Source: Chitinophaga sancti
Lineage (GTDB): Bacteria > Bacteroidota > Bacteroidia > Chitinophagales > Chitinophagaceae
Assembly: GCF_034424315.1 (NCBI RefSeq)
Contig: NZ_CP139972.1
Span: 5,456,001 to 5,520,000 of the forward strand
Reading direction: 5' to 3'
Length of the DNA stretch: 64,000 bases
Shown here: positions 53,769-62,744 of the stretch, one piece after another
Layout of the letters: each line of letters begins with the position of its first letter
How positions within the stretch are numbered: the stretch's first letter is position 1
Notes under the pieces: model-generated
Told to the model about the DNA's origin: nothing
Seen by the model: the letters and a program-made list of their open reading frames with translations, nothing else
Databases searched by the model: none
Position numbers and translations under genes: made by a program

Positions 53769-54869
53769 ATGCTTAAGTCAAAGTCCATCATACCCATTCC
53801 AGATGTACTGAATCCATTTAAGGTGAAGAAGCAACGGATTATGAACTATAATCCTGTGACTGGCCCAGCTTCACGCCCGCCGGGAAGATGTGAGAAAGTA
53901 ACAATATTTGATTATACCCCGGCACACGTTACAGAGAGTGCCGGAGAAGACCATCGCATGATCTTCAAATACATTGATACACCGGAAACTACCTGGATCA
54001 ATGTAGACGGGATCAACAGGGAAACAGTGCATGAGATCTGTATCAAACTGGGAATACATTTCCTGCTGGAAGAAGATATTATGAGTATCGGTCAGCGGGC
54101 TAAGATGGACGAAATAGGTGCACACCTTTTTGCCTTACTGCCAATGGCTTATTACAATGTGGAGGCCGCGGCAATAGAGTATGAGCAGGTGAGCATCGTA
54201 TTTGGAAAGAACTATGTGATTTCCTTTCAGGAAGAGGCGACAAGAGATGTATTCGATCATGTAAGAGAAAAACTCAGAATAGATAATTCAAGGATCCGCA
54301 GTGCAGGGGCAGATTATTTAGGCTATAGCCTGCTGGATGTGATCGTAGATAGTTATTTCCTGATACTGGATAAACTGGGCGATCGTATCGAGTTGATGGA
54401 AGACCTGGTACAGCACCAGCCAAATACCCGTACCCTCGCCAGGATCAATTACCTGCGCAGGGAACTTTTATTGTTTAAACGGGCAATCAATCCGGTACGT
54501 GATCTGATCAATGGGTTTATGAAAAGCGAAAGTCCGCTGCTGGATGAGCGGACGATGAAATATTTCAAAGACGTGTATGATCATATCATACAAGCCAATG
54601 ACCTGGCGGAAAACTACCGTGAAGCATTGCTGAACGTACAGGAGCAGTACCATACCCAGATCAACCTGAAGATGAATGAGATCATGAAGGTACTGGCGGT
54701 AGTGACCACCCTGATGGCTCCCCTTACACTGGTAGCAGGGATCTACGGGATGAATTTTGAATACATGCCGGAGTTGCATACCCGCGATGGTTACTATGTA
54801 GTGCTGGGCGCTATGGTGCTCATGCTGGTGGGCATGATTATCTTTTTCAGAAAAAGAGGCTGGTTCTGA
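53769..54869 (+). CDS. corA: CorA-type magnesium/cobalt transporter
   Basis: This 366-residue protein has a large cytoplasmic N-terminal domain (about 1-300) and two C-terminal transmembrane helices, separated by the selectivity motif YGMNFEYMPEL (GMN, about 328-330). The pore-lining TLMAPLTLVAGIYGMN segment is typical. It forms homopentameric Mg2+ channels in the inner membrane. It is monocistronic and followed by a convergent DUF2480 gene. Confidence 0.94.
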   Translation: MLKSKSIIPIPDVLNPFKVKKQRIMNYNPVTGPASRPPGRCEKVTIFDYTPAHVTESAGEDHRMIFKYIDTPETTWINVDGINRETVHEICIKLGIHFLLEEDIMSIGQRAKMDEIGAHLFALLPMAYYNVEAAAIEYEQVSIVFGKNYVISFQEEATRDVFDHVREKLRIDNSRIRSAGADYLGYSLLDVIVDSYFLILDKLGDRIELMEDLVQHQPNTRTLARINYLRRELLLFKRAINPVRDLINGFMKSESPLLDERTMKYFKDVYDHIIQANDLAENYREALLNVQEQYHTQINLKMNEIMKVLAVVTTLMAPLTLVAGIYGMNFEYMPELHTRDGYYVVLGAMVLMLVGMIIFFRKRGWF

Positions 54870-54929
54870 TGCATCCTTAAAAAAGATGCATGCAGTAATT
54901 ATATGTCCTATTTAAACAGTACGGCGCTA

Positions 54930-55433
54930 TTATTTCTTCTTATAAATAGGCACAGTAGAGCAAGGCTCTCCATACATAATACTCTTGGCTACCGGGCGGA
55001 GTAATCTTGTGATTTCCACATAAGCAGCTTCGCCCGCTCCTTTATCCCCACATCCTTTCACTACCACACGCTTATCCTCATAAGCACTCATATCGATGGC
55101 ATTGAGGCGCTTCATGAACTGGGTTTTAAACACTTCTTCCTTAGAACCAAATGCGGCATAGTTGGCAATAGGTTCCAGGTAAGTCATCACCAGCATATAG
55201 GCCCAGAAGGGCACCACCGCATCTGCAGAGCAGATAATGGCAACGTTTTTATTGCTATACTGTTCCCAGTCTAATCCTTGTAATGCGGCACGAAAATCTT
55301 TCTCTTTCAGGATCATCTCCATGAAAAGATATTGTTTCAGGTCGAATACAACCGTTTCTTCCTGGGGATAGTAGTCTTCCAGATCTAATGTAAGGAGTCC
55401 ACTTTGCGCTACTTTATTTACTATCTCTTCCAT
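54930..55433 (-). CDS. DUF2480-family protein
   Basis: This 167-residue cytoplasmic protein belongs to a family found essentially in Bacteroidota. Characteristic stretches are IVNKVAQSGLLTLDLEDYYP, VVFDLKQYLFMEMILKEKDFR and CSADAVVPFWAYMLV. The function is unknown. The conserved Cys near CSADA and CGDKGAG is of interest as a possible catalytic or ligand residue. It converges on corA. Confidence 0.88.
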   Translation of the reverse strand: MEEIVNKVAQSGLLTLDLEDYYPQEETVVFDLKQYLFMEMILKEKDFRAALQGLDWEQYSNKNVAIICSADAVVPFWAYMLVMTYLEPIANYAAFGSKEEVFKTQFMKRLNAIDMSAYEDKRVVVKGCGDKGAGEAAYVEITRLLRPVAKSIMYGEPCSTVPIYKKK

Positions 55434-55456
55434 GTATCAAATTTACTAAAATAATT

Positions 55457-55542
55457 GCGGCTGGCAGCGTTGGCTCGGCCAACGCTGCCAGCCGCATCCG
55501 CAAAATTTCTGATCACAGCAGGGCTGCGATCAGAAATTTTGC
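55457..55542. repeat. Two stacked long hairpins without U-tract
   Basis: Hairpin one is a perfect 18-bp stem (55457-55474 with 55478-55495, loop TCG). Hairpin two pairs 55500-55514 with 55528-55542 (15 bp) and has further pairing inside. Neither is followed by T on either strand. They lie directly upstream of the DUF2480 gene on its strand. Confidence 0.7.
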
Positions 55543-55551
55543 CTGCTTAAA

Positions 55552-55584
55552 ACAAAAAAAGCCCGGGGCGAATGCCCCGGGCTT
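55552..55584 (-). terminator. Terminator of the PpiD-like gene
   Basis: The stem AAGCCCGGGGC/GCCCCGGGCTT with a GAAT or ATTC loop is followed on the reverse strand by seven T. Confidence 0.88.
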
Positions 55585-55608
55585 AATATAATCAGTTATT
55601 ACTATCCC

Positions 55609-57732
55609 TTAAAAGAATTTAGCACGATTATCCTCAATCTTATTCAGCTTCTTCAGCACTTCATACAGCTGACCACCCTGATCCAGGGTACCCTTTACTG
55701 TCTGCTCATACTGAGTAGCCATAGTCAGAGGATCTACATTCTGTCCATTTGGAGCGAAGCTATCTACTTTCACTACAAACACACCAGAATTACCTTCAAT
55801 AGGTGCAGTTACTTTACCAACACCCCATGCTTTATTGAAGATAGCACCTACTACTCTTGGCTCAAAGCCCATAGTAGCAATGAAAGGAGTAGAGAAGTTC
55901 ACATTATCAGCTTTCAGCTGTGGCTGATTTACAGCAGCTGCTGCAGCTTCCAGGGTAGCAGGAGATTTCAGCTTAGCAATCAGTTGCTCAGCTTTCTTCT
56001 CTTTCTTCACCAGTGCTTCTACCTGTGGTCTAACTTCATCCAGGGTAGCAGTACCTTCAGCACGAATACCAGTCAGTACAGCTACTACATATTTATCTTC
56101 AAAAGTAAACACAGTGCTCACATCACCTTTCTTAGCTTCGTATGCCCAACGAACCAGTTCACGTGCCTGGCCAATACCTGGAATTACGAAATCCATAGGA
56201 CGGAGATTATCAGCAATACGTTTGTTCAGACCCTTTTCCTGAACATTCTTTTCGAATGTTTTACCGTCGTGGTTCTGAGCAGCAAATTCGTTGGCAGCAG
56301 CATAAGCTTTGCTATCAGTTTCTTTGCTTGCTTCTACTGGTTTACCCAGGTAAGCCACTTTCACAGCAGGGCCAAAGTTTTTCTGGCTCATAATCTGGAT
56401 CAGGTGATAACCAAACTGGGATTTTACCACTTTCATTTCACCGGTCTTACCATCCAGCGCGAAATCCTTGAATTCAGGAACGAAAGAAGAAGATGGAGTT
56501 ACATCGTACTCACCACCATTTTCTTTGCTACCAGGATCGTCAGATAACTGAGCAGCCAGTGCTTTGAAATCAGCACCACCTTTCACCGCTGCCTCGATGC
56601 TGTCGATACGGATCTTAGCAATTGAGTCAGGCAGGCCTGCTCCACTCTGTGGATTAGCAGTTGCAATTAATATATGACGCACCTTTACGCTATCAGGTAA
56701 AGTTTTGCGATCCATCATTTTCGCGAATACAATCAGGTTGTTGTCAAAGTAAGGACCAAACACGGTACCTACAGGCAGGCCTGCGATGGTATCTTTCTGA
56801 GGAACCATCAGTGCAGACTTGGAAACAAACCCATCGAAGTAAGGGATATCAGAATTACGCTTTACGAAGTTTTCAATGTTCGCAACACCGGTAGTATCCA
56901 ATTCATCTTTTGCTTCGAGCAATACTTTCAGTGCATTAGCGGTATCCTGAGCGGAAGGCAATGCATTGAAAGAGATATAATCTACACGACGGCCTTCTTC
57001 AGTTTTGAAAGTAGCTTTGTGGTTATTAATATATGTGTTCAGTTCACTATCAGTTACCTTGACAGTAGAATCTGCAATAGATGCATAAGGAACAGATATA
57101 TAAGATACGTTCGCAAACTGTGAATTATCTTTTATCTGAGCTTCAGCCAGCCATTTAGGATAATATACAGCGCCCTTGATCAGGGAGATGTATTTTTCCT
57201 GCATTCTTGACCTTATAATATAGTTCTCCATTTGCTTCAGCGCATTCCTCATTCTGCCGGATTGATCCTGGCCTACAGAAGACAGTGCCTGTTGCAGGGC
57301 CGCGCGGTCAAACTGACCAGTCTTTCTGTCTGTGAACTGCTGTACAACTACTGGATTTGGATCTTTACCACTAAACTGATCTACCAGTTCATTCTCAGTT
57401 ACCTGAATACCCAGTTTCTCATATTGTGCACTCATGATCTGCTCACTCACAAACTGGTTCCAGGCCTGCTCACGCGCATACTGCTGAACCTGTTCATTCA
57501 GATTACCGGTAGGGCTCTGCTGACGTGCAGCCTGCTCGGCCTCCTGGATCATTTGCTGATACTGGGTGATATCTAACTCTTCACCATTTACTTTACCCAC
57601 CGTGGTAGAACGGCGCATGATGGAATTTCTGCCAAAAAAGGCATCCTGCAGCAGGAAACTGACAATAGCCACGCAGATCACTACTACGATCACCACGGCA
57701 TATTTATCCCTGATCTTCTGAATAACTGACAT
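55609..57732 (-). CDS. PpiD/SurA-type periplasmic peptidylprolyl isomerase (membrane-anchored)
   Basis: This 707-residue protein has an N-terminal transmembrane anchor (about 11-30), a SurA_N-like helical region (about 35-200), a parvulin domain (about 345-450, with VKVRHILIA and FGYHLIQIM) and a long C-terminal region. The layout matches PpiD, which helps newly exported proteins leave the Sec channel. A near-perfect promoter precedes it. It is transcribed away from nadA and stands at the left edge of the DnaA-box-rich region. Confidence 0.93.
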   Translation of the reverse strand: MSVIQKIRDKYAVVIVVVICVAIVSFLLQDAFFGRNSIMRRSTTVGKVNGEELDITQYQQMIQEAEQAARQQSPTGNLNEQVQQYAREQAWNQFVSEQIMSAQYEKLGIQVTENELVDQFSGKDPNPVVVQQFTDRKTGQFDRAALQQALSSVGQDQSGRMRNALKQMENYIIRSRMQEKYISLIKGAVYYPKWLAEAQIKDNSQFANVSYISVPYASIADSTVKVTDSELNTYINNHKATFKTEEGRRVDYISFNALPSAQDTANALKVLLEAKDELDTTGVANIENFVKRNSDIPYFDGFVSKSALMVPQKDTIAGLPVGTVFGPYFDNNLIVFAKMMDRKTLPDSVKVRHILIATANPQSGAGLPDSIAKIRIDSIEAAVKGGADFKALAAQLSDDPGSKENGGEYDVTPSSSFVPEFKDFALDGKTGEMKVVKSQFGYHLIQIMSQKNFGPAVKVAYLGKPVEASKETDSKAYAAANEFAAQNHDGKTFEKNVQEKGLNKRIADNLRPMDFVIPGIGQARELVRWAYEAKKGDVSTVFTFEDKYVVAVLTGIRAEGTATLDEVRPQVEALVKKEKKAEQLIAKLKSPATLEAAAAAVNQPQLKADNVNFSTPFIATMGFEPRVVGAIFNKAWGVGKVTAPIEGNSGVFVVKVDSFAPNGQNVDPLTMATQYEQTVKGTLDQGGQLYEVLKKLNKIEDNRAKFF

Positions 57733-57763
57733 ATATTATATAGTCTAAATTTTTTAAGGAAAG

Positions 57764-57795
57764 CAAAAATAGAATAAAATAACTGTATCTACAAA
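57764..57795 (-). promoter_or_regulatory. Promoter of the PpiD-like gene
   Basis: The reverse strand carries TTTG (57792-57795), a 20-nt spacer and TATTTTTG (57764-57771). This matches both parts of the Bacteroidota consensus, TTTG and TAnnTTTG, 31 nt upstream of the ATG. Confidence 0.75.
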
Positions 57796-57878
57796 ACAGA
57801 TTTTTTTGGCTCAAACCCAATACAGTAAAGGGTTTCATTGAAAATTACGGTATAGGTATTTTATCTTTCATTCACAGG

Positions 57879-58444
57879 TTATCCACATTAAGGTTAAAAA
57901 AGACAGTATCGGATATACGCTGAAATCAGCCGCTACGCCCCGCTACTGACGTTTATTTCAGGCTTAAACCACTTAAAGAAATTAAGGGCTCAATATTCAC
58001 ATTTTTAAATGCCCAGTTTCCTGATTCACATTGAAATGTGTACAAAAGTGAAAGTAAAACTAAAAACGGGAAATGCATAGAGAAATAATTTTTGAGCTTG
58101 TTTTATCCACATGACCTGTTAAAAAACCCTCCTTTTTTGTTCAATAAACTCTGAAAAACCCGGGTTCGATGACCGTAAAACTAAATTTGTTATTTCCTAA
58201 AATGTTGGTCTGAAGAAAAAATGACCTGTTTTGTGAATTGTTATACCCTGTAGTTAACATTTTTTTAATACTCCCTCCCCAAACAAAATATTCACCGGAT
58301 GAGAAATCCACCTATGTGGATATAAGTACGAAAATTCAATGCTATGGCCGAAATGAGCTGTTAATTTCCTGTGAATAGAACAGGCAAAAAGAATAACAAC
58401 TACATTTGTACACGGTGGCAAAAATTACTTTCCCCATATTCACA
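57879..58444. other. Left DnaA-box-like cluster upstream of nadA
   Basis: The non-coding stretch between the PpiD-like gene and nadA holds two exact DnaA boxes TTATCCACA (57879-57887 and 58103-58111). One-mismatch versions are ATATTCACA (57993-58001 and 58436-58444), ATATCCACA on the reverse strand (58315-58323) and CTATTCACA on the reverse strand (58370-58378). It may be the left half of a bipartite origin. No gene was found in 57733-58499. Confidence 0.55.
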
Positions 58445-58499
58445 GCCCTAATAGTAGTGGGTTTTTCTTATTTAAAAAGAATAAATTATAAATATAGTT

Positions 58500-59507
58500 A
58501 TGATAAGGGAGCTCGAAATCGCAAAAAAAGATTTGCAACGAAAAGGTTTTTTGGATTTGCCGGTCGATTCACGTTTGGATCTGTTTGATGAAATCGAAAG
58601 ATTGAAAAAGGAAAAAAATGCAATCGTCCTCGCGCACTATTATCAGGAACCAGATATCCAGGATGTAGCAGATTACATCGGTGACAGTCTCGGACTTAGT
58701 CAACAGGCTGCCAAAACCGATGCTGATATAATCGTTTTTGCCGGTGTGCACTTCATGGCCGAAACCGCAAAAATTCTGAGTCCGCAGAAAAAAGTCCTCT
58801 TACCTGACCTGAAAGCGGGTTGCTCACTGGCCGACAGCGCACCTCCTGAGCTGTTCCGCAAATTCAAAGAAAAACATCCAGACCACCTGGTTATTTCCTA
58901 CATCAACTGTTCTGCCGGGATAAAAGCCCTCAGCGATATCATCTGTACCTCCTCTAATGCCGAAAAGATCCTCGATAGTCTCCCCAAGGACCAGCAGATC
59001 ATTTTTGCCCCCGACAGGAATTTAGGGGCTTATTTGGCCAAGAAAACGGGTAGGAACATGTTACTCTGGAACGGGGCATGTATGGTGCACGAGATCTTCT
59101 CCCTGGAAAAGATCACCCGACTCAAGATCCGCCATCCAAAAGCCAAAGTCCTGGCGCATCCTGAATGTGAAGCAGCTGTGCTCGATATCGCAGACTATAT
59201 TGGCTCTACCACCGGGATCCTGAATTTTTCTAAGAAAGATGATGCCAGGGAATACATCGTGGTAACCGAAACCGGAATTCTCCACCAGATGCAGAAAGAG
59301 AACCCGGGCAAAACTTTTATTCCTGCACCACCCAACAATGCATGTGCTTGTAATGACTGTCCACACATGAAACTCAATACGCTGGAAAAGCTTTACCTCT
59401 GCATGGAATATGAAACCCCGGAAATAACCATGAACGAAGAACTCCGTATAGCAGCTAAAAAGCCTATTGAACGGATGCTGGAGATTAGTGCACAGGCTGG
59501 TTTATAA
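58500..59507 (+). CDS. nadA: Quinolinate synthase
   Basis: This 335-residue protein condenses iminoaspartate with dihydroxyacetone phosphate to quinolinate in de novo NAD synthesis. The three 4Fe-4S ligands are C108 ([10 protein letters not shown]), C194 (NGACMVHE) and C287 (CACNDCPHM). [24 protein letters not shown] is a family hallmark. nadB and nadC are not in the window. It ends at a terminator at 59555. It lies between two groups of DnaA-box-like sequences. Confidence 0.96.
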   Translation: MIRELEIAKKDLQRKGFLDLPVDSRLDLFDEIERLKKEKNAIVLAHYYQEPDIQDVADYIGDSLGLSQQAAKTDADIIVFAGVHFMAETAKILSPQKKVLLPDLKAGCSLADSAPPELFRKFKEKHPDHLVISYINCSAGIKALSDIICTSSNAEKILDSLPKDQQIIFAPDRNLGAYLAKKTGRNMLLWNGACMVHEIFSLEKITRLKIRHPKAKVLAHPECEAAVLDIADYIGSTTGILNFSKKDDAREYIVVTETGILHQMQKENPGKTFIPAPPNNACACNDCPHMKLNTLEKLYLCMEYETPEITMNEELRIAAKKPIERMLEISAQAGL

Positions 59508-59554
59508 TTTAAAATATTGAAATACAAATAGTTACGAAATAATTATTTGAGTTT

Positions 59555-59589
59555 AAGGCCCGGTTATTCGTTTAACCGGGCCTTTTTTG
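59555..59589 (+). terminator. Terminator of nadA
   Basis: The stem AAGGCCCGGTTA/TAACCGGGCCTT is followed by a T run (59583-59588). It isolates the repeat region to the right from nadA transcription. Confidence 0.9.
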
Positions 59590-59730
59590 TGCCCATGAGT
59601 GCCCCATAGTTTTGCTACACTATATATAATGATGGGGATATCTATGGGATTAAAATGTGGAAGCCTTCCTGAATGAAGCGCTTGAGAATTGAATAAAATT
59701 TTGTTGTCGGGGGGCAGGGAGGGTACGTTT

Positions 59731-59836
59731 AATTCTCAGGGCTTTCATAAATACAGATTATAACCCCGTTTATCCACAGCTCATTCACAGAATGTGAAAA
59801 TGAGTGCTAAAAATAGAAATGAAGGCCCTGAGAATC
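59731..59836. repeat. Origin-type module A: inverted ATTCTCAG arms around a DnaA box
   Basis: Left arm ATTCTCAGGGCTTTC (59732-59746) and right arm GAAGGCCCTGAGAAT (59821-59835) face each other. The DnaA box TTATCCACA lies at 59770-59778, followed by ATGTGAAAA and CTAAAAATA. By eye, about 70% of positions match module B. Confidence 0.75.
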
Positions 59837-59877
59837 GCATAGAATTATCCTGCTCCTACCATTCTCCTGTTCGCATT

Positions 59878-60400
59878 ATTCTCAGCGCACTCAAATCCAA
59901 TTTTAGTTCTCTTATGCACAAGATCCTTACACATCATCTATGTGTATAATTGAAGTAATTATAATTAGCCAGGTAATTAACATCCTATGTGCACTACACT
60001 ATATAAAAATGTGAAAGTACTGTTGATTAAAGGCGCTGAGATTTTAATGTAATTCGTTGATTCTGGGTAGGATAGAAGCCATTTCATTCTCAGGCACTTT
60101 AAAAAAGAAGGCTTTATAATTGCGATGAAATTTGACTATCTGTATATCTATAAATGTCATTCAATTCTCAGGGCCTTCGTGAATAAAGGGGCTGAGAATC
60201 GTGTGGATATGTTAGTAATTGGGATTGAGGCGGTATAATTAATTCTCAGTGCCTTCATAAAAGCAGATATTTCCCACGATTATCCACATTCAATTAACAA
60301 ATGGTGAAAAACTTACTAAAAATAAAAATGAAGGCGTTGAGAATCACGTATAAACCGATTACCCGGGTATTACCCTGGCCGTTTAATTCTCAGCGCCTTC
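59878..60400. repeat. Further copies of the ATTCTCAGnGCCTTC motif
   Basis: Besides the arms of modules A and B, diverged forward copies occur at 59878-59892, 60086-60100, 60164-60178 (exact) and 60386-60400 (exact). Reverse copies are at 60030-60044 and 60185-60199. The pair 60164/60185 forms a close hairpin with a 6-nt loop. Together about ten copies lie within 670 bp. Confidence 0.75.
60241..60345. repeat. Origin-type module B: inverted ATTCTCAG arms around a DnaA box
   Basis: Left arm ATTCTCAGTGCCTTC (60242-60256) and right arm GAAGGCGTTGAGAAT (60330-60344). The DnaA box TTATCCACA at 60280-60288 has the same offset (39 nt) from the module start as in module A. Shared inner blocks include CATAAA, GCAGAT-like sequence, GGTGAAAA-like sequence and CTAAAAATA. 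Confidence 0.75.
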
Positions 60401-60457
60401 AAAAATGAAATTAGTTGTCTACTTTTCCACAAATGTGCGTAAATGCCTATTCACAAT

Positions 60458-61156
60458 TCACAATAGACCACCATTTACATGGAGCACTGTGCCGTTTATG
60501 TATGAATTATTCACAACTGTTTCGATCAGGTTAGACACATCCTGTGGATTACCTATCCGGCCTACGCCTATGCCCTTTGCGTAGCTTTCAAAGGTGGCTT
60601 TCCGCTCCTCCTTGTTTAGAAAATCCCACCATTCAGTATCGATCACACCGGGTGATACTGCGTTGAAGCGTAAAGGTTTTAATTCCTTGGCAAGGATAGG
60701 CACCATCATTTCCAGTGCGCCATTGATGGCAGCCAATCCGGAGGTACCAGGCAATACAGCGGTGGCGGATGCGGCGCTGATGATTGTAATACTGCCGTTC
60801 TTATCAATATATGGGAGAGCGGCCTGTATTGTCTGCAGATGTGGCCAGAATTTACCATCGAAGCCGGCACGTAGCTCAGCCAGATCCATAGTTGCGAACA
60901 GTCCGGCACCTTTAGCACTGCTAAGCGTAAGGATTAGGTGATGAAAGTGGCCAGTCCGTGCGAAGAATTCTTTCAGGCTGGTGTTATCAGTATTGTCCAG
61001 GGAGATAGCGTTTATACCTGGATTCACCTCTCGGGCTTTCGCTAATTTATCCTCACTACGGCCGGTTACAATTACAAAGGCGCCTTTTTCTGCAAAGAGT
61101 TTGGCGGTTGCCAGTCCAATTCCGGATGTACCACCGGCGATGATTATTTTTTCCAT
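60458..61156 (-). CDS. SDR-family protein lacking the catalytic Tyr/Lys
   Basis: This 232-residue short-chain dehydrogenase-like protein has the NAD(P) loop AGGTSGIGLATA and the C-terminal VSPGVIDTEWWD segment. Where the family has YxxxK it reads TSGLAAINGALE, so both Tyr and Lys appear replaced (Leu and Asn by alignment). It may be a non-canonical or inactive member. ATG 61156 is preferred over a TTG at 61177. The AraC-type regulator gene lies 267 bp upstream on the same strand and could control it. Confidence 0.85.
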   Translation of the reverse strand: MEKIIIAGGTSGIGLATAKLFAEKGAFVIVTGRSEDKLAKAREVNPGINAISLDNTDNTSLKEFFARTGHFHHLILTLSSAKGAGLFATMDLAELRAGFDGKFWPHLQTIQAALPYIDKNGSITIISAASATAVLPGTSGLAAINGALEMMVPILAKELKPLRFNAVSPGVIDTEWWDFLNKEERKATFESYAKGIGVGRIGNPQDVSNLIETVVNNSYINGTVLHVNGGLL

Positions 61157-61423
61157 TGTACGTGTTGTTTGTTTCAACTGTACAAAGGTGCAAATACGGG
61201 GAAGGGAATTATTGCTTGAATGATGCGGGGAATTGATCAGATTATGCTTTGAAAATAATAGGAGCTAACATCATTCTATTTTTCAAAGGATTAAGGGCAA
61301 TTACGGGAATTAGTCAGATTTCCCTTTTAAGAAAAGGATGCTAATCCAGTGAGTTGAAGTAAGTAAGGAAGGAAATCATATCAGATCCATATTCATTAAC
61401 CTGGGCAGCTGGCGGTTAATGGT
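61157..61423. other. Spacer between SDR and AraC-type genes
   Basis: I see no gene here. A CACCTTTG near the SDR start is one base off the -7 consensus. Confidence 0.4.
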
Positions 61424-62341
61424 TCAGCTCATACTCCTGTAGCCAAGCGGAGTGCCTCCGGTCAATTTCCGGAAGAAATGATTGAATGCCGCTGGTTCGC
61501 TAAAATCTAATTGATAGGAGATTTCTGAAATGGATAAGGCAGTATTTTGTAATAACACTTTTGCCTCCTGTACCAGCATTTCCTGGATAGCATCTGACGC
61601 AGTGCGGTTGGTTGTATTTTTCACCACTCTATTCAGGTGGTTGGGGGTGACGTTTAACATACGGGCGTAGTCACTCACTTGCCTGAATTGTAAAAAGTGT
61701 TGGCTCACCAGTTTATGAAACTGGGTTACCATATGCGTAGTTGGAGAGACATTATTCAAAGGCAGCTGCCTTTCATAAGATCTTTTGGCTGTCAAGAGCA
61801 GGAGATAGAGGTACATTTTGATCGCGGTGACCTTACCAGTGTTATCTGATTGTAATTCTCCGTCTATTTTTTCGATGAAACTTACTATTTCATTGATTTC
61901 CTGTTCGTTGCATTGAAGTAGCTGTGAGCCGCAATAGTCGTAGAACGGAAATTCGGCGCTCATATTCAGATGGTTGAGCAGGCCTTCGAGAAAGGTAGGG
62001 GAGAATAATATATAATACCCGAAGATGTCTGGACTTGCGTTTGATTTACTATGCACTTGTCCGGGGATGGAGAAGGTTAGACTGAGAGGTGCAATATCGA
62101 AATGTTCCAGGCCTAGTTGCATATGGATAGTTCCCTTCAGGGTAATCCCTACTCTGTAGAATGTAGATTTTGCCGGACCATAATCTGGTATCATGCCTTC
62201 TGAGGAGTACAACTCGAATCCCTGAATTTGATGTTGTACCGGTAAATTGTTATACCCAAAGATCGCATTGGTGGAAGTCCGATGACGTTCTTTATGAAAC
62301 GGATCCAGATGGTGGGTGGGTAAAGAATTGGATGAAGGCAT
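61424..62341 (-). CDS. AraC-family transcriptional regulator
   Basis: This 305-residue protein has an N-terminal cupin-like ligand-binding part (about 40-130) and a C-terminal double helix-turn-helix (about 205-305). The latter contains VSDYARMLNVTPNHLNRVVKNTT and ISEISYQLDFSEPAAFNHFFRKLTGGTPLGYR. It lies upstream of the atypical SDR gene on the same strand, as is common for AraC regulators of SDR genes. The FeoA gene is 33 nt upstream. Confidence 0.92.
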   Translation of the reverse strand: MPSSNSLPTHHLDPFHKERHRTSTNAIFGYNNLPVQHQIQGFELYSSEGMIPDYGPAKSTFYRVGITLKGTIHMQLGLEHFDIAPLSLTFSIPGQVHSKSNASPDIFGYYILFSPTFLEGLLNHLNMSAEFPFYDYCGSQLLQCNEQEINEIVSFIEKIDGELQSDNTGKVTAIKMYLYLLLLTAKRSYERQLPLNNVSPTTHMVTQFHKLVSQHFLQFRQVSDYARMLNVTPNHLNRVVKNTTNRTASDAIQEMLVQEAKVLLQNTALSISEISYQLDFSEPAAFNHFFRKLTGGTPLGYRSMS

Positions 62342-62374
62342 GGATCAGGTATTATTAAAATGGGAGAGAAATTT

Positions 62375-62614
62375 TCAGGAAAGCTCTTCAACCCAGATAT
62401 AGTCTGCTTCAGTTTTACGGAGGGAAAGATTATATCCGGCTACCATAATTGAGATGGGATCTCCGAGGGGTGCAATTTTTTCAATCTTTACTGTTTCACC
62501 AGGCACACAACCCATTTCCATCAACTTGATATGTAGGTCATCACTTTCGAAAGCAGTAATCACGGCACTTTTTCCTATGGCAAGGGAGGACAATTTAATC
62601 GCACTTTTTTTCAT
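62375..62614 (-). CDS. feoA: Stand-alone FeoA-domain protein
   Basis: This 79-residue protein is a single FeoA (SH3-like) domain: LSSLAIGKSAVITAFESDDLHIKLMEMGCVPGETVKIEKIAPLGDP (given in parts here as the family pattern) and the ending SLRKTEADYIWVE. FeoA works with the FeoB ferrous-iron transporter, but no feoB is adjacent, since the next gene is an AraC regulator. It has a near-perfect promoter. Confidence 0.88.
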   Translation of the reverse strand: MKKSAIKLSSLAIGKSAVITAFESDDLHIKLMEMGCVPGETVKIEKIAPLGDPISIMVAGYNLSLRKTEADYIWVEELS

Positions 62615-62639
62615 CTCATGTGGTGTTTAATCAACAGTG

Positions 62640-62671
62640 CAAAGGTACTTGCTGAAGGGGAGACCCCCAAA
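62640..62671 (-). promoter_or_regulatory. Promoter of the feoA-like gene
   Basis: The reverse strand carries TTTG (62668-62671), a 20-nt spacer and TACCTTTG (62640-62647), matching both consensus elements. It is 26 nt upstream of the ATG. Confidence 0.75.
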
Positions 62672-62744
62672 GATAGTGTGCCGTTAATCAGAAATTTCAC
62701 TATACTTTTACATATAGAATTACACTTTAAAATAGCAGTGGTAT

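Larger units (their letters stand above)
59770..60455. other. Candidate chromosomal replication origin (oriC): right DnaA-box cluster
   Basis: This non-coding, A/T-rich region holds four exact matches to the DnaA box TTATnCACA: 59770-59778, 59912-59920 (TTATGCACA), 59941-59949 (reverse strand, TTATACACA) and 60280-60288. One-mismatch boxes are at 60202-60210 (reverse), 60423-60431 and 60447-60455. A very A/T-rich stretch from 59941 to about 59985 (TATAATTGAAGTAATTATAA) could be the unwinding element. Two perfect parS-type sites and mnmG lie about 3 kb to the right, as often seen near origins. Confidence 0.65.

Noticed and set aside
58155..58185. GGTTCGA sequence resembling a tRNA T-loop
   Set aside because: No matching acceptor, D or anticodon arms could be found around it.
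58406..58588. Short forward frame overlapping the nadA start
   Set aside because: It is out of frame with nadA, starts in the promoter region and is basic low-complexity sequence.
59731..60400. CRISPR array as an explanation for the repeated ATTCTCAG motif
   Set aside because: The copies are in both orientations, unevenly spaced and diverged, and no cas genes are nearby.
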